A stretch of DNA of 64,000 nucleotides from Reichenbachiella agarivorans (lineage in GTDB: Bacteria; Bacteroidota; Bacteroidia; Cytophagales; Cyclobacteriaceae), in NCBI RefSeq assembly GCF_025502585.1, contig NZ_CP106679.1:3813501-3877500 (forward strand). Direction: 5' to 3'. The notes beneath the pieces are model-generated. The model was not told the DNA's origin. It was given only the letters and a program-made list of their open reading frames with translations, and did not search any database. Below, in pieces: positions 53,299-61,735 of the stretch. Each line of letters opens with the position of its first letter. Within the stretch, counting starts at the first letter, position 1. The position numbers and the translations under genes were made by a program.

Positions 53299-53802
53299 TT
53301 ACGCAAACATCTGCTGCAAAGCTGCCCATAGCTGTTTCTTGTGATCTACAGAAGCAGCTATGGTTGTCAAATCATGCCCTACGATGATTTTTTGTACATG
53401 ATTGGTAGTGAGCTGATACATAGTCTGTACAGGCAAGCCATGAGCTGAGGTAAAGGCGATTATCTTGGAATGCTTAAAATCCATCAATTGCTGCTTGGAC
53501 ACATTGTAGGGCTGCACATCCTTCCATTGCAGTTTGACTGCACCAAGAATTTTCTCTAAGAATGCACGTTCTGCTGATTTCATTTCCATATCCGATGGAT
53601 TCTCAAACAGCACGAGTACTTCTTTCAACTGCTCTACATAGGTAGGCTTGGAATCTAATACTAGATTGGTAGACTGCTCTATAGCAAGCACAGAAGCATC
53701 ATCCTTTTCTACCACAAAGTCAGATACAGCATCAGACTCATCATCAATCAGATAGAGACTGTCGTTGAGCAAATATTTGAGAAATGCAGGATTGTCACTC
53801 AT
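53299..53802 (-). CDS. Hypothetical protein
   Basis: 167 residues from the ATG at 53802, which overlaps the upstream thioesterase stop as ATGAGTGA. An ATG at 53835 gives an 11-residue longer form with a larger overlap. Begins MSDNPAFLKYLLNDSLYLID; it has an acidic first third, then KPTYVEQLKEVLVLFENP, KLQWKDVQPYNVSKQQLMDF, KIIAFTS and ends VDHKKQLWAALQQMFA. No signal peptide or membrane segment. I do not recognise the family. The overlap suggests co-expression with the thioesterase and pcm genes upstream. Confidence 0.75.
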   Translation of the reverse strand: MSDNPAFLKYLLNDSLYLIDDESDAVSDFVVEKDDASVLAIEQSTNLVLDSKPTYVEQLKEVLVLFENPSDMEMKSAERAFLEKILGAVKLQWKDVQPYNVSKQQLMDFKHSKIIAFTSAHGLPVQTMYQLTTNHVQKIIVGHDLTTIAASVDHKKQLWAALQQMFA

Positions 53803-54316
53803 CGAAGAATATAGATTTAAGTTCATGCGCTTCATTTGGTTTCATTCTTCCTGCCAAAACCAATCTCAACTGTCTACGCCTCAACGCGCCCTTGTACAAC
53901 TCTATCTCCTCAACTGTCTCTGGCACAACTTCTGGAATTGGACGAGGTTTTCCATGCTCATCAATTGCCACAAAGGTGTAAAAAGCAGAGTTGCTTTGTT
54001 TGATTTTTCCTTCTGGGATATTTTCTGCAGTCACACTGATAAACACCTCCATCGAAGAATTAAATGCCCGAGTCACCTTTGCTTTCAAGGTAACTACCTC
54101 GCCCAAAGCAATGGGTTCTGAGAAGGAGACATTGTCCACAGATGCAGTCACTACGACACTATTAGAATGTCTCTGACTACATATAGCCGATGCGATATCC
54201 ATGAGGTACAGCAACCTGCCTCCCATCAAATTATTGAACGTATTCGTATCGTTGGGCAATACCAATTCGGTCATCGTAACCTGTGATTCTTTAGGTGTCT
54301 TTTGGTTGTTATTCAT
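53795..54316 (-). CDS. Acyl-CoA thioesterase (hotdog fold, ACOT type)
   Basis: 173 residues from ATG 54316 (MNNNQKTPKES); an upstream TTG would overlap the pcm gene and is not used. The single hotdog domain has MTELVLPNDTNTFNNLMGGRLLYLMDIASAI (Asn/Gly/Asp of the active site), VVTASVDNVSFSEPIALGEVVTLKAKVTRAFNSSMEVFI and AFYTFVAID, matching the YciA/ACOT12 group of acyl-CoA hydrolases. The C-terminal 40 residues (RRRQLRLVLAGRMKP) are a basic extension common in Bacteroidota members. Middle gene of a pcm-thioesterase-hypothetical run, 4 bp after pcm. Confidence 0.9.
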   Translation of the reverse strand: MNNNQKTPKESQVTMTELVLPNDTNTFNNLMGGRLLYLMDIASAICSQRHSNSVVVTASVDNVSFSEPIALGEVVTLKAKVTRAFNSSMEVFISVTAENIPEGKIKQSNSAFYTFVAIDEHGKPRPIPEVVPETVEEIELYKGALRRRQLRLVLAGRMKPNEAHELKSIFFDE

Positions 54317-54320
54317 TTTA

Positions 54321-54980
54321 TCAATTGGTCCAGCCATTGTCACCGAGCAGCGGGACAAAACTAAAATTATTATACTCCTCTCGTACTATTTCTGTCTTGC
54401 TTACCTTGGAAATTCTCAGCATTTTTTGCGTTTGCAAATCTCCTACTGGAATGATCAGCTTCCCTCCCACCTTCAATTGTTTCACCAACGGATCTATCGC
54501 CTGTATAGGAGCTCCAGCAGTCACTATAATGCCATCATAAGGTCCCAATTGAGGATAGCCTTGCGAACCATCTCCTACGAGGAAATGAGCATGGTAGCCC
54601 ATTTGTCCTAATGTTTGCCTAGCCAGCAGCGATAGTTTTTCCTTGTATTCAATCGTAATGACCTCTGCTCCTAATTCCAAGAGTACACAACACTGGTAGC
54701 CTGAACCCGTACCCACCTCTAAAATTTTAGATCCTGGCGTGATCTCCAACAAGTCACTTTGAAATGCCACCGTGTAAGGTTGTGAAATGGTCTGTCCCTC
54801 CGCGATAGGAAATGCCTTGTCTTGGTATGCGTGGCTATCAAATATTTCATCGAAGAATACATGCCGCGGAACCGTCCCAATAGCCGCTAGAACCTTCTCA
54901 TTGGTGATTCCTTTGTCTTTGAGTACCCTCACCAAAGACCGACGCATTCCCTTATGTTTATAGCTATCTTTTACTCCCAT
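54321..54980 (-). CDS. pcm: Protein-L-isoaspartate O-methyltransferase
   Basis: 219 residues from ATG 54980, the normal Pcm size; the frame is open for 56 more codons upstream, but that extension overlaps the divergent ribE region and lacks similarity. Motifs: RHVFFDEIFDSHAYQDKAFPI, GQTISQPYTVAFQSDLL (Ser/Thr active-site segment), ILEVGTGSGYQCCVLLELGAEVITIEY (SAM binding), GDGSQGYPQLGPYDGIIVTAGAP, and LIIPVGDLQTQ. It repairs isoaspartyl residues in aged proteins. Confidence 0.95.
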   Translation of the reverse strand: MGVKDSYKHKGMRRSLVRVLKDKGITNEKVLAAIGTVPRHVFFDEIFDSHAYQDKAFPIAEGQTISQPYTVAFQSDLLEITPGSKILEVGTGSGYQCCVLLELGAEVITIEYKEKLSLLARQTLGQMGYHAHFLVGDGSQGYPQLGPYDGIIVTAGAPIQAIDPLVKQLKVGGKLIIPVGDLQTQKMLRISKVSKTEIVREEYNNFSFVPLLGDNGWTN

Positions 54981-55079
54981 TTCGGATTTCAAAAATAGAG
55001 CAATATTTGGCAATAGATCACATTGAGCATACATATTTTGACTAACATTACAATCTCGTTTAATCAAGCAATACAAGGT

Positions 55080-55667
55080 ATGTTTACTGGTATCATAGAG
55101 ACATTGGGTGAGGTGGTTTCCATCCAACAAGAAGGAAGCAATATTCACTTCACCATCAAAAGCCCCATCAGTTCTGAACTAAAAATAGATCAAAGCGTCG
55201 CGCACAATGGCGTCTGTCTGACCGTAGTAGCACTAAATAATGACACACACACAGTCACGGCGGTAGATGAAACACTGAAAAAGACCAATCTCAAACAGTT
55301 GAAAGAAGGGAGTCGCGTCAATCTAGAGCGCTGTATGCAAGCCAATGGTAGGTTTGACGGACATATCGTCCAAGGTCATGTAGATCAAACTGCCATCTGT
55401 ACCAAAAGAGAAGTCTTGGACGGCAGTTGGCTGTTTGATTTCGAATATGATGAAAGAATGGGAAATATCACTGTAGAAAAAGGTTCTATCTGCATCAACG
55501 GTGTAAGTCTTACCTGCTTCAAATCAGGAAAAAACAACTTTTCTGTCACGATCATTCCATATACAATGGAGCATACAGACTTTGAATACCTACATATCGG
55601 CGATGAAGTGAACCTAGAGTTCGATATAATTGGAAAATATGTTTCTAAACTTTTAAATAAAAACTAA
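55080..55667 (+). CDS. ribE: Riboflavin synthase alpha chain
   Basis: 195 residues from ATG 55080 (MFTGIIETLGEV), the invariant family start; an upstream start at 55023 is out of character. Two tandem lumazine-binding domains: MFTGIIE...SVAHNGVCLTVVAL... and GRFDGHIVQGHVDQTA...KGSICINGVSLTCF. It dismutates two 6,7-dimethyl-8-ribityllumazine to riboflavin. No other rib genes adjoin it and no FMN riboswitch was seen. Divergent from pcm. Confidence 0.96.
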   Translation: MFTGIIETLGEVVSIQQEGSNIHFTIKSPISSELKIDQSVAHNGVCLTVVALNNDTHTVTAVDETLKKTNLKQLKEGSRVNLERCMQANGRFDGHIVQGHVDQTAICTKREVLDGSWLFDFEYDERMGNITVEKGSICINGVSLTCFKSGKNNFSVTIIPYTMEHTDFEYLHIGDEVNLEFDIIGKYVSKLLNKN

Positions 55668-55698
55668 ATTAACAGATTAGAAATCTAACCCTCCCGAA

Positions 55699-56400
55699 AT
55701 GGCATTGAAATGCATGGTAGTCGATGACGATGAGTTGGCAAGACTCATGATTCGAAAATATGTTGAAAAAACTGATTTTCTAGAGCTGACACATGAGCTG
55801 TCCAGCGGTATAGAAGCTTCCAATATTCTCTTACAAAAAGACAACCCAGATGTCGATATTATCTTCTTAGATGTAGAGATGCCCGAAATGTCTGGTATAG
55901 AACTGATGGAGTCCTTGACATCAGACTATCAAGTAATCATGATTACCTCTGCGGAGAAATACGCTGTGAGGGCTTTTGAAAAGAACGCTACAGACTACTT
56001 GGTCAAGCCGTTTAGCTACGGTCGCTTCCTCAAGGCGGCTGTCAAGGCCAACGAAACACTTGAGAACCTTAGGAAAAAGGCGGAGACCTTCCACGAGTTG
56101 TATGTCAAATCCGATTCTAGAATCTATAAAATTGTTTTAGATGAAATTCTGTTTATAGAAGCAATGGCGGATTATGTGATATTCAATACAGTCAAAGGAA
56201 AACACATCGTACATCACACGATGAAAGGGATCGAAAAGAAATTGCCTGGTAGTTTGTTTGGTAGAGTACACCGATCATACATCATCAACTTTGACAAAGT
56301 AGAATACTTTGAAGACATGAATGTCGTAATCAAAGACAAATACATCCCTGTTGGTGTTTCTTACAGAGAAAAAGTCTTTGATAGACTGAATATGCTCTAG
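55699..56400 (+). CDS. LytTR-family response regulator
   Basis: 233 residues. Receiver domain (about 3-120) with VVDDDELARL, phospho-acceptor Asp58 in IIFLDVEMPEMSG, MITSAEKYAVRAF (Thr/Ser switch) and LVKPFSYGRF (Lys). LytTR DNA-binding domain (about 135-233) with FIEAMADYVIFNT, GKHIVHHTMKGIEKKL and FGRVHRSYIINFDKVE. No histidine kinase lies beside it; in Bacteroidota such regulators often pair with a distant kinase. It starts 31 bp after ribE. Confidence 0.94.
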   Translation: MALKCMVVDDDELARLMIRKYVEKTDFLELTHELSSGIEASNILLQKDNPDVDIIFLDVEMPEMSGIELMESLTSDYQVIMITSAEKYAVRAFEKNATDYLVKPFSYGRFLKAAVKANETLENLRKKAETFHELYVKSDSRIYKIVLDEILFIEAMADYVIFNTVKGKHIVHHTMKGIEKKLPGSLFGRVHRSYIINFDKVEYFEDMNVVIKDKYIPVGVSYREKVFDRLNML

Positions 56401-56754
56401 AGATTCCAATCGATATTTGACAAAAACCAAATATGAGCAAATTTTTCTGCCGCATATTTGAGAGAGGATTCCAGCATATACTCGCCATATATTTCCTCTA
56501 ACGAGGCGTCAGCAAAAGCTCAGTAGGTTTTGAACCTAGCCTTTATAGCTGGATGAGCACTCCCTCCCTCTCAAAGGCAAGAGCATGCCTTTCTTTTCAT
56601 ATTCTAGCACAATATCTGAACTTCCGTTCTCATCGAAATCGTTGGCATAAACTAAAAACGGGTGTATTGGACTAGCCTTGTACTTATTGTTGAGGCCTAA
56701 GTTGCCCAATATCAGATCGAGATCACCATCCGAATCCATATCGACAGTTGCCAT
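56397..56754 (-). pseudogene. Remnant of a VCBS/CRTAC1-like (ASPIC/UnbV) gene
   Basis: The minus-strand frame from 56754 reads DMDSDGDLDLILGNLGLNNKYKAS, then HPFLVYANDFDENGSSDIVLEYEKK...RGRECSS, the typical conserved stretch of large FG-GAP/CRTAC1-like proteins of Bacteroidota, and then ends. Shifted sequence continues the homology: AIKARFKTY, stop, AFADASLEEIYGEYMLESSL, then KYAAEKFAHIW, to a stop at 56397. At least one deletion and one nonsense change are needed. Both ends of the parent (hundreds of residues) are gone. No SusC/SusD partners remain. Confidence 0.8.
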
Positions 56755-56913
56755 CGCATGTCAATATCTCGTTTCTTGAAAATCATATCATGATATAACT
56801 ATACAGCAACTATCGGCTGCTATCCAATGAATAAAAATACCCAATATTGCAATCAAGCCGTAGCACATATGATTTGATTAATGGACAATAGGAAGGAAGT
56901 ACTACAACAGCAC

Positions 56914-56952
56914 ATAAAAAACAACCCCAAACATCTATGTCTAGGGTTGTTC
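56914..56952 (-). terminator. Intrinsic terminator of the galactan-degradation operon
   Basis: On the minus strand AACAACCC...GGGTTGTT (plus-strand arms 56920-56927 and 56944-56951) with an inner ACAT/ATGT pairing, followed by TTTTTATG. It lies 20 bp after the last gene of the operon. The remaining 56755-56913 sequence shows nothing recognisable. Confidence 0.8.
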
Positions 56953-56971
56953 CAAAACGTATATTTATTAT

Positions 56972-58753
56972 CTACTCTACCCGCACGACCCAATCTTGTC
57001 CAGCAGGATAGCCTATGGGTGGCGAACCCAAGGACACTTTAGCACCGCCTTTTATTCTGCGCACACTACCTTTCAGTTCATCTTTCCCTGTGACAGGGTC
57101 AAACCAATGGACGCTATACTTGCCTTCCGTCTGGGTCAAATCCAAAGTCAGCTCTTCACCAAACTCTGGTATGTACACCACATACCGTTCGCCTGCCTGC
57201 GCCAGACAGTAGCCAGTAGAAGTCTGCGACACTGGCAACATCTGTTCTAGTGGTAGCTTGTCAAAGTACTGGATGGCATGAGCTGTCATAGTCCATAGAC
57301 GGTCACGCACAGTCCAGTCTTCGCTAGTCAGATCACTGTGCTTTTGTTTATAACCAAAGTAGTGCTCGATGCCTGCACCACCTCCTATCAGGTTGGGGTA
57401 GATTACTTCCTTGCGCACACTATCCTGCTGAGCAGGTCGATCATCTGACCAGGCGCCTACTTTGGCTGGCCCGATCTCGTCGATCCATATGATCCAAGGG
57501 TACCCTGCCTCAGCAGATTTTTCCCTCCACTGTGTGGTCACATGGTAGCTATCGTGCTGATGATGTATCTGAAAAGAAACACCATCCAAGGCTTCATTGC
57601 CGAGCAGTGGTGTCATCGTACGCTCGTGATCTTTGAGGTCGGGCAAGGTATGAATCACCAGCAGATTGCCATATGGCTCCACCGATCTAAAGTAGTTGAT
57701 CATCTCCTCGCGCATCTTCTCAGTCTGTCCCACAGGACTCCAATGGGTGATGCCATTTTCTTCACCCATATTCCAAATCAGTCCCAAATGGTGACCAAAT
57801 CGCGCAATCATCTCTCGGTAGTACAACTTGCGTTGGATTCCCACATAACCTATATCTAGCAAATTTTCGTTTTCGGTCTCCTGCGTGATCAAGTGCTGAG
57901 CCAGCCCGACCTCATCCATATGGCTAAATACCAGCTCCCACTGTGCCAGCTTGCTCACATCGAAACGATAGCGCTCATGCTCCTCTGTCCATGGCCATAC
58001 ATTCTTGCCGTCACCCATCACATTCATAGTCAGAAAGTAGACAGCATTGATCCCCTTGTCTGAGAGGTAGTTCATCGCTCCTATCAGGTTTTTCCCCTTG
58101 CCCTGCTGCCATGTTACATCTCCATGCCTGTAGCTATTCACATGATTGGCATAGTGGTGCTTAGGTGGCGTACCGTCAAACTCATAGTAGGCCAGCAAAT
58201 CCTCTGGACTATTGGTTCCTCCCTTGACAAAGACCTCCTTACTCCCTGAGAAAATGGGATAGTGTCCAGCACCTTTAGTGAGTCTTCCTTTGGAGCGAAA
58301 ATCGCGACCCGACTTATCAGATGCGATTACCTCAAACTTGCCAGACTCACCATCGAAAGCGATACCCTTTCCTGTCTCTAATTTGTCACTGATGGCAATG
58401 TTTTTTCCTTGGCGGAAAGAAACTTCATACAGCCACTCACCTGGCAAGTTTGGTACAAACTTCACCTGCCATTTGTTGCCGGCACGGGCACTGGTCTCAG
58501 AGGCCTTGCCATCGGCAGCAAAGTATCCTGGTACAGTGATTTGCTGCTCGCCCTGAGTAAAGGTGGTCTGCAGCCGATAGTTCAAAAATGGATTGAGTGT
58601 ATCGTACTCGCTGGTCGTCGGCCCCTCGAAGGTGAGCGTGATGGTATGCCACTGTTTGAGTTCTCCGTCTATTTCCGTAGCATATCCTGGCAACATGATC
58701 AGAGTCAATAGCCAGATAAGTAAGGTGTCTTTCATTCGGCTTTTCATCTTCAT
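56972..58753 (-). CDS. DUF5060-type putative glycoside hydrolase
   Basis: 593 residues with a signal peptide (MKDTLLIWLLTLIMLPGYA; three Met within the first seven codons, first kept because it overlaps the upstream stop as ATGA). An N-terminal DUF5060 beta-sandwich (WHTITLTFEGPTTSEYDTLNPFLNYRL...VPGYFAADG, about 35-140) precedes a TIM-barrel (about 165-500) with GINAVYFLTMNVMGDG, LGLIWNMGEENG (candidate acid/base Glu) and GYPWIIWIDEIGPA (candidate nucleophile Glu). A C-terminal beta domain follows (SVHWFDPVTGKDELKG). Related proteins act on plant or algal glycans, but the substrate cannot be told from sequence. Last gene of the agarase/GH117 operon, so a galactan oligosaccharide is a fair guess. 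Confidence 0.78.
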   Translation of the reverse strand: MKMKSRMKDTLLIWLLTLIMLPGYATEIDGELKQWHTITLTFEGPTTSEYDTLNPFLNYRLQTTFTQGEQQITVPGYFAADGKASETSARAGNKWQVKFVPNLPGEWLYEVSFRQGKNIAISDKLETGKGIAFDGESGKFEVIASDKSGRDFRSKGRLTKGAGHYPIFSGSKEVFVKGGTNSPEDLLAYYEFDGTPPKHHYANHVNSYRHGDVTWQQGKGKNLIGAMNYLSDKGINAVYFLTMNVMGDGKNVWPWTEEHERYRFDVSKLAQWELVFSHMDEVGLAQHLITQETENENLLDIGYVGIQRKLYYREMIARFGHHLGLIWNMGEENGITHWSPVGQTEKMREEMINYFRSVEPYGNLLVIHTLPDLKDHERTMTPLLGNEALDGVSFQIHHQHDSYHVTTQWREKSAEAGYPWIIWIDEIGPAKVGAWSDDRPAQQDSVRKEVIYPNLIGGGAGIEHYFGYKQKHSDLTSEDWTVRDRLWTMTAHAIQYFDKLPLEQMLPVSQTSTGYCLAQAGERYVVYIPEFGEELTLDLTQTEGKYSVHWFDPVTGKDELKGSVRRIKGGAKVSLGSPPIGYPAGQDWVVRVE

Positions 58754-60333
58754 TTTAGCTTAGCTTGTTTCTTATATTTGTTAGGAAAATCCTCGATCGG
58801 TTGGACCTGCATGCGGCGATAGTAGGCCTCCGCTGCCTCGGACTGGATTTGTATTTTACCTGAGCTAATGGGAATCGTCTTGCCACCCAAATCGTAGCGG
58901 GCGTTTTTCACTACATTGACCACATGACCATTGACGACATGGAGACTGGTCGTGCCGACACAGATGATCTCCAGGGTATTCCATTCACCATTGGTTTTTT
59001 CGTAAAGCTTGTTCTTGGAAGCCTGACCACTTTCATAGTCTTTGCCCCACTTGAGTGGAATCAGTTCTCCATTGGGATTATACACAAAGTAAACTTTCCC
59101 CTTTTCATTTGTCATGCGATCAACTGGTACATCTCCGTACACATCGGCCAACGCGATAAAGTCCCCCATATCTCCCTCTTGCACCTGGTACTCTAAGCTG
59201 CTCATCCATACATGCCAAAAAACGCCGTTTGGTCCTTGACAGTGATATAGAATGCCATTGTCCCGTTTTTGATTGAGTCGTGGTTCCCACTTTTTTTCTC
59301 CCCAGCGAAACTCCGTCTTGAAGTGATAATTGCCATACTCTTGCTTGCTAGTGAGCCCACCGTAGATTTCTCCGGTGATTGCGAGCACGGGCTCTCCACT
59401 CTCCTCTTCTATTCTAAATACATTTTTGGGGTCATTGTGCAGACCGAGTGGCGTGCCCTCATGTACATTGTCGCTGGTTGGCGCATCGCCCAGACCCTCC
59501 ACAGAACTATGTGGCACACCTAGGTACTTGTCCCACTGCGACAGATTCGCATCGAGCAGATTCGTCCATCCCTCATTCATTTGCAAATCGTATCTTCCTC
59601 CTGCCCAGTTGATAGCCTCTGTTAGGTGCGTTTTGAATCCAGGGTCATTATAGGTCTCTTTTTTATGTCCCAAGCCTGTATAAAACACCCGACCACCTTC
59701 GAAATAATGATACCACGCCAGCGGGTGGTTTTCTCCCATATTTCCTCCCTGATAGCTTTTTTCATCCAAAGTGAGGACCACATTGGCGTGGGCGACTACA
59801 GGCTCTTGGTAGTTGTACCACTCGTCGGTGAAGGTGAGACTATCACCCCACTGAGCTACAGCTGGATGTCCATGACTGACTGCACTTCGAGCCTCTTGAA
59901 CTTTGGGGTGATTCTTAAACCTCGCCCCGGCCATCTGTCTAAACCATGGCCAATTCATCTCGGTATCTACTGCAGAGTGTACACCGACAAATCCGCCTCC
60001 CTGATGCATATACTCAATCAAGGCCTGTTGCTCTTGCTCACCCAATATATCTCCCGTAGTATTGAGGAAGAGCACTACATCCACATCCCTTAGTCTATCG
60101 GTAGAAAAAACCAAGGAGTCTTCGGAAAGTACAACATTCCAGTTTTGTGACTTGCTCCATTCCTTTAGAGTACTTTGGCCTTTTTCGATGGAGGGATGAC
60201 GCCAACCATTGGTTTTGCTAAAAACCAGAACATTTAGTTCTTCCGTGTTTTGTGCACGGAGGTCAACATTTGAAAAACTAACAAGTGCTAATATACCTAT
60301 GGCCAATATGAGCCCGCTTTTTATCCTCATCAT
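58750..60333 (-). CDS. ThuA-DUF1080 fusion protein
   Basis: 527 residues. Signal peptide to about residue 27 (LALVSFSNVDLRAQ). First domain: ThuA-like glutamine-amidotransferase fold (LNVLVFSKTNGWRHPSIEKG, VDVVLFLNTTGDIL, GGGFVGVHSAVDTE, GGRVFYTGLGHKKETY; about 33-245). Second: DUF1080/3-keto-disaccharide hydrolase-type concanavalin fold (GWTNLLDANLSQWDKYLG, YGNYHFKTEFRWGEKKW, NGILYHCQGPNGVFWHVWMSSLEYQVQEGDMGDF, SGKIQIQSEAAEAYYRRMQV; about 250-520). ThuA proteins are tied to trehalose/disaccharide oxidation; DUF1080 proteins include hydrolases of 3-keto-glycosides. Overlaps both neighbours by 4 bp (ATGA). Confidence 0.85.
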   Translation of the reverse strand: MMRIKSGLILAIGILALVSFSNVDLRAQNTEELNVLVFSKTNGWRHPSIEKGQSTLKEWSKSQNWNVVLSEDSLVFSTDRLRDVDVVLFLNTTGDILGEQEQQALIEYMHQGGGFVGVHSAVDTEMNWPWFRQMAGARFKNHPKVQEARSAVSHGHPAVAQWGDSLTFTDEWYNYQEPVVAHANVVLTLDEKSYQGGNMGENHPLAWYHYFEGGRVFYTGLGHKKETYNDPGFKTHLTEAINWAGGRYDLQMNEGWTNLLDANLSQWDKYLGVPHSSVEGLGDAPTSDNVHEGTPLGLHNDPKNVFRIEEESGEPVLAITGEIYGGLTSKQEYGNYHFKTEFRWGEKKWEPRLNQKRDNGILYHCQGPNGVFWHVWMSSLEYQVQEGDMGDFIALADVYGDVPVDRMTNEKGKVYFVYNPNGELIPLKWGKDYESGQASKNKLYEKTNGEWNTLEIICVGTTSLHVVNGHVVNVVKNARYDLGGKTIPISSGKIQIQSEAAEAYYRRMQVQPIEDFPNKYKKQAKLK

Positions 60334-61628
60334 TTAGTCTTTTTCAATTCTTGATTGGCTGCTAATATCCTGTTCCTCTGCTCTCCATTCAAACCATGAC
60401 GGTAATAAAACTCTGGTTTGTAATAATTGTTATGCTGTTTCATATCAGGGTCATCCACATCCAAGCTCAAGTCACAGTCGAAACGCAAGAGTACAGCGTG
60501 GTTTTGCTCCCAGGTTGTTGCATTGGTGATATGTGATATACCCCAGGTAATCCCTCGTCCATCATTCGTATTGGTAAAGGCATCTGGTACATAAGGACCC
60601 GCGGCGGTAGGCATCAGCGATGTGATCGATGCGATTTCGAAATTGACACCATCACGTGCATACTGGATCGTAAAATGTTCATTGCCATCTTTGATCACCA
60701 AAGCTGCTACGCCCTCTTTGAAAGGAAAGAGTGTCGTTTCATGCCCTGAATTGATCACAGGATTGAGTGGGTGTTTTTCGAAAGGCCCCAGTGGATCATC
60801 AGCTATTGCCAAGCCCTGCATACGCACTAGCCTTGGGTCGCCATCCGCATCGGACTTGTAGTAAATCCAGATTTTATCCTCTCGTACAATCGGATAGGGA
60901 TCATGGATTGAATACTGATCCCACTCACCCTCGGCACCATTGGCGATCACGATTTCGTTGTGTGGAGTCCAGGGACCATCTGGCGAGTCGGCGTACGATA
61001 CGGCCACAGGACAGTCATCTCCACGCTTGCCACTGGCTTCCATAAAGCCCTGATAGTACAGATAGTATTTACCTTTCCATTTGAGGATGTCAGTAGTGGT
61101 CACCGATCTCCAGCCCACAGCGGGCTTGGGTGGGCGGGGTACTGCCACACCTTGCTCTTCCCAAGTGAACCCATCACCGCTAGTAGCATACCAGATATCA
61201 GCCAAATCCCAATCTGTAGAAGGGATCGTATCGTTGCTTTTATCAGCTCCTTGGGGAGGAGTGGGTGTCTCTCGCTTGGTGTACCATACATAGTATTTTC
61301 CGTTTTCGAATATCACCTTGGAGGGATCACGTCTAGAGACCGTGCCATCACCACCGTGATAGTCAAAGCTCTTCAGTTCAGTGTACTTGAACTGCGAATA
61401 GAGTTCATTGTCCTCAGGGCGAGGTGCCATATAATTGTCGTAGTTGCGTGCCATCGCCGCACTCATAGGACGATTGGGTTTTTCCTTAGGAAGCCAAAAT
61501 GGAAAACCATCTTTTGTATCGGAGACTTGCTCCTGTGCCATCTTACTATCAGTCACTTCTTGTTGACATGATAGCATGATGACACCAGCACATACACTCA
61601 GTATGACAGTGAAAAAATTCTTACTCAT
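60330..61628 (-). CDS. GH117-like alpha-1,3-(3,6-anhydro)-L-galactosidase
   Basis: 432 residues. Lipoprotein signal (MSKNFFTVILSVCAGVIMLSC, Cys21). The N-terminal segment with SAAMARNYDNYMAPRPED and the five-bladed propeller pieces TVSRRDPSKVIFENGKYYVWYTKRE (first catalytic-type Asp), VGWRSVTTTDILKWKGKYYLYYQGF, WDQYSIHDPYPIVREDKIWIYYKSD (second Asp), SGHETTLFPF and ITWGISHI match GH117, the neoagarobiose hydrolases of marine Bacteroidota. These release 3,6-anhydro-L-galactose from the non-reducing end of agar oligosaccharides. A GH43-like propeller is the alternative. It lies 107 bp after the GH86 gene and overlaps the ThuA-DUF1080 start. Confidence 0.85.
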   Translation of the reverse strand: MSKNFFTVILSVCAGVIMLSCQQEVTDSKMAQEQVSDTKDGFPFWLPKEKPNRPMSAAMARNYDNYMAPRPEDNELYSQFKYTELKSFDYHGGDGTVSRRDPSKVIFENGKYYVWYTKRETPTPPQGADKSNDTIPSTDWDLADIWYATSGDGFTWEEQGVAVPRPPKPAVGWRSVTTTDILKWKGKYYLYYQGFMEASGKRGDDCPVAVSYADSPDGPWTPHNEIVIANGAEGEWDQYSIHDPYPIVREDKIWIYYKSDADGDPRLVRMQGLAIADDPLGPFEKHPLNPVINSGHETTLFPFKEGVAALVIKDGNEHFTIQYARDGVNFEIASITSLMPTAAGPYVPDAFTNTNDGRGITWGISHITNATTWEQNHAVLLRFDCDLSLDVDDPDMKQHNNYYKPEFYYRHGLNGEQRNRILAANQELKKTK

Positions 61629-61735
61629 GCTATTTTCTATTTGTTCGTTCTAATTATCGTCAGCCTTTCGGGAGAGAAAACATAGGGTCGTACTGACTCC
61701 TATGTCATCTGATTACCTCCCTAAAACCAAACTCA

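Noticed and set aside
54317-54358. N-terminal extension of the thioesterase from a TTG
   Set aside because: It would overlap the pcm gene; the ATG at 54316 gives the expected length and a 4-bp gap.
56525-56545. tRNA-like T-arm (AGGTTTTGAACCTA)
   Set aside because: No acceptor stem or anticodon arm is nearby; the sequence lies inside the decayed VCBS-type gene.
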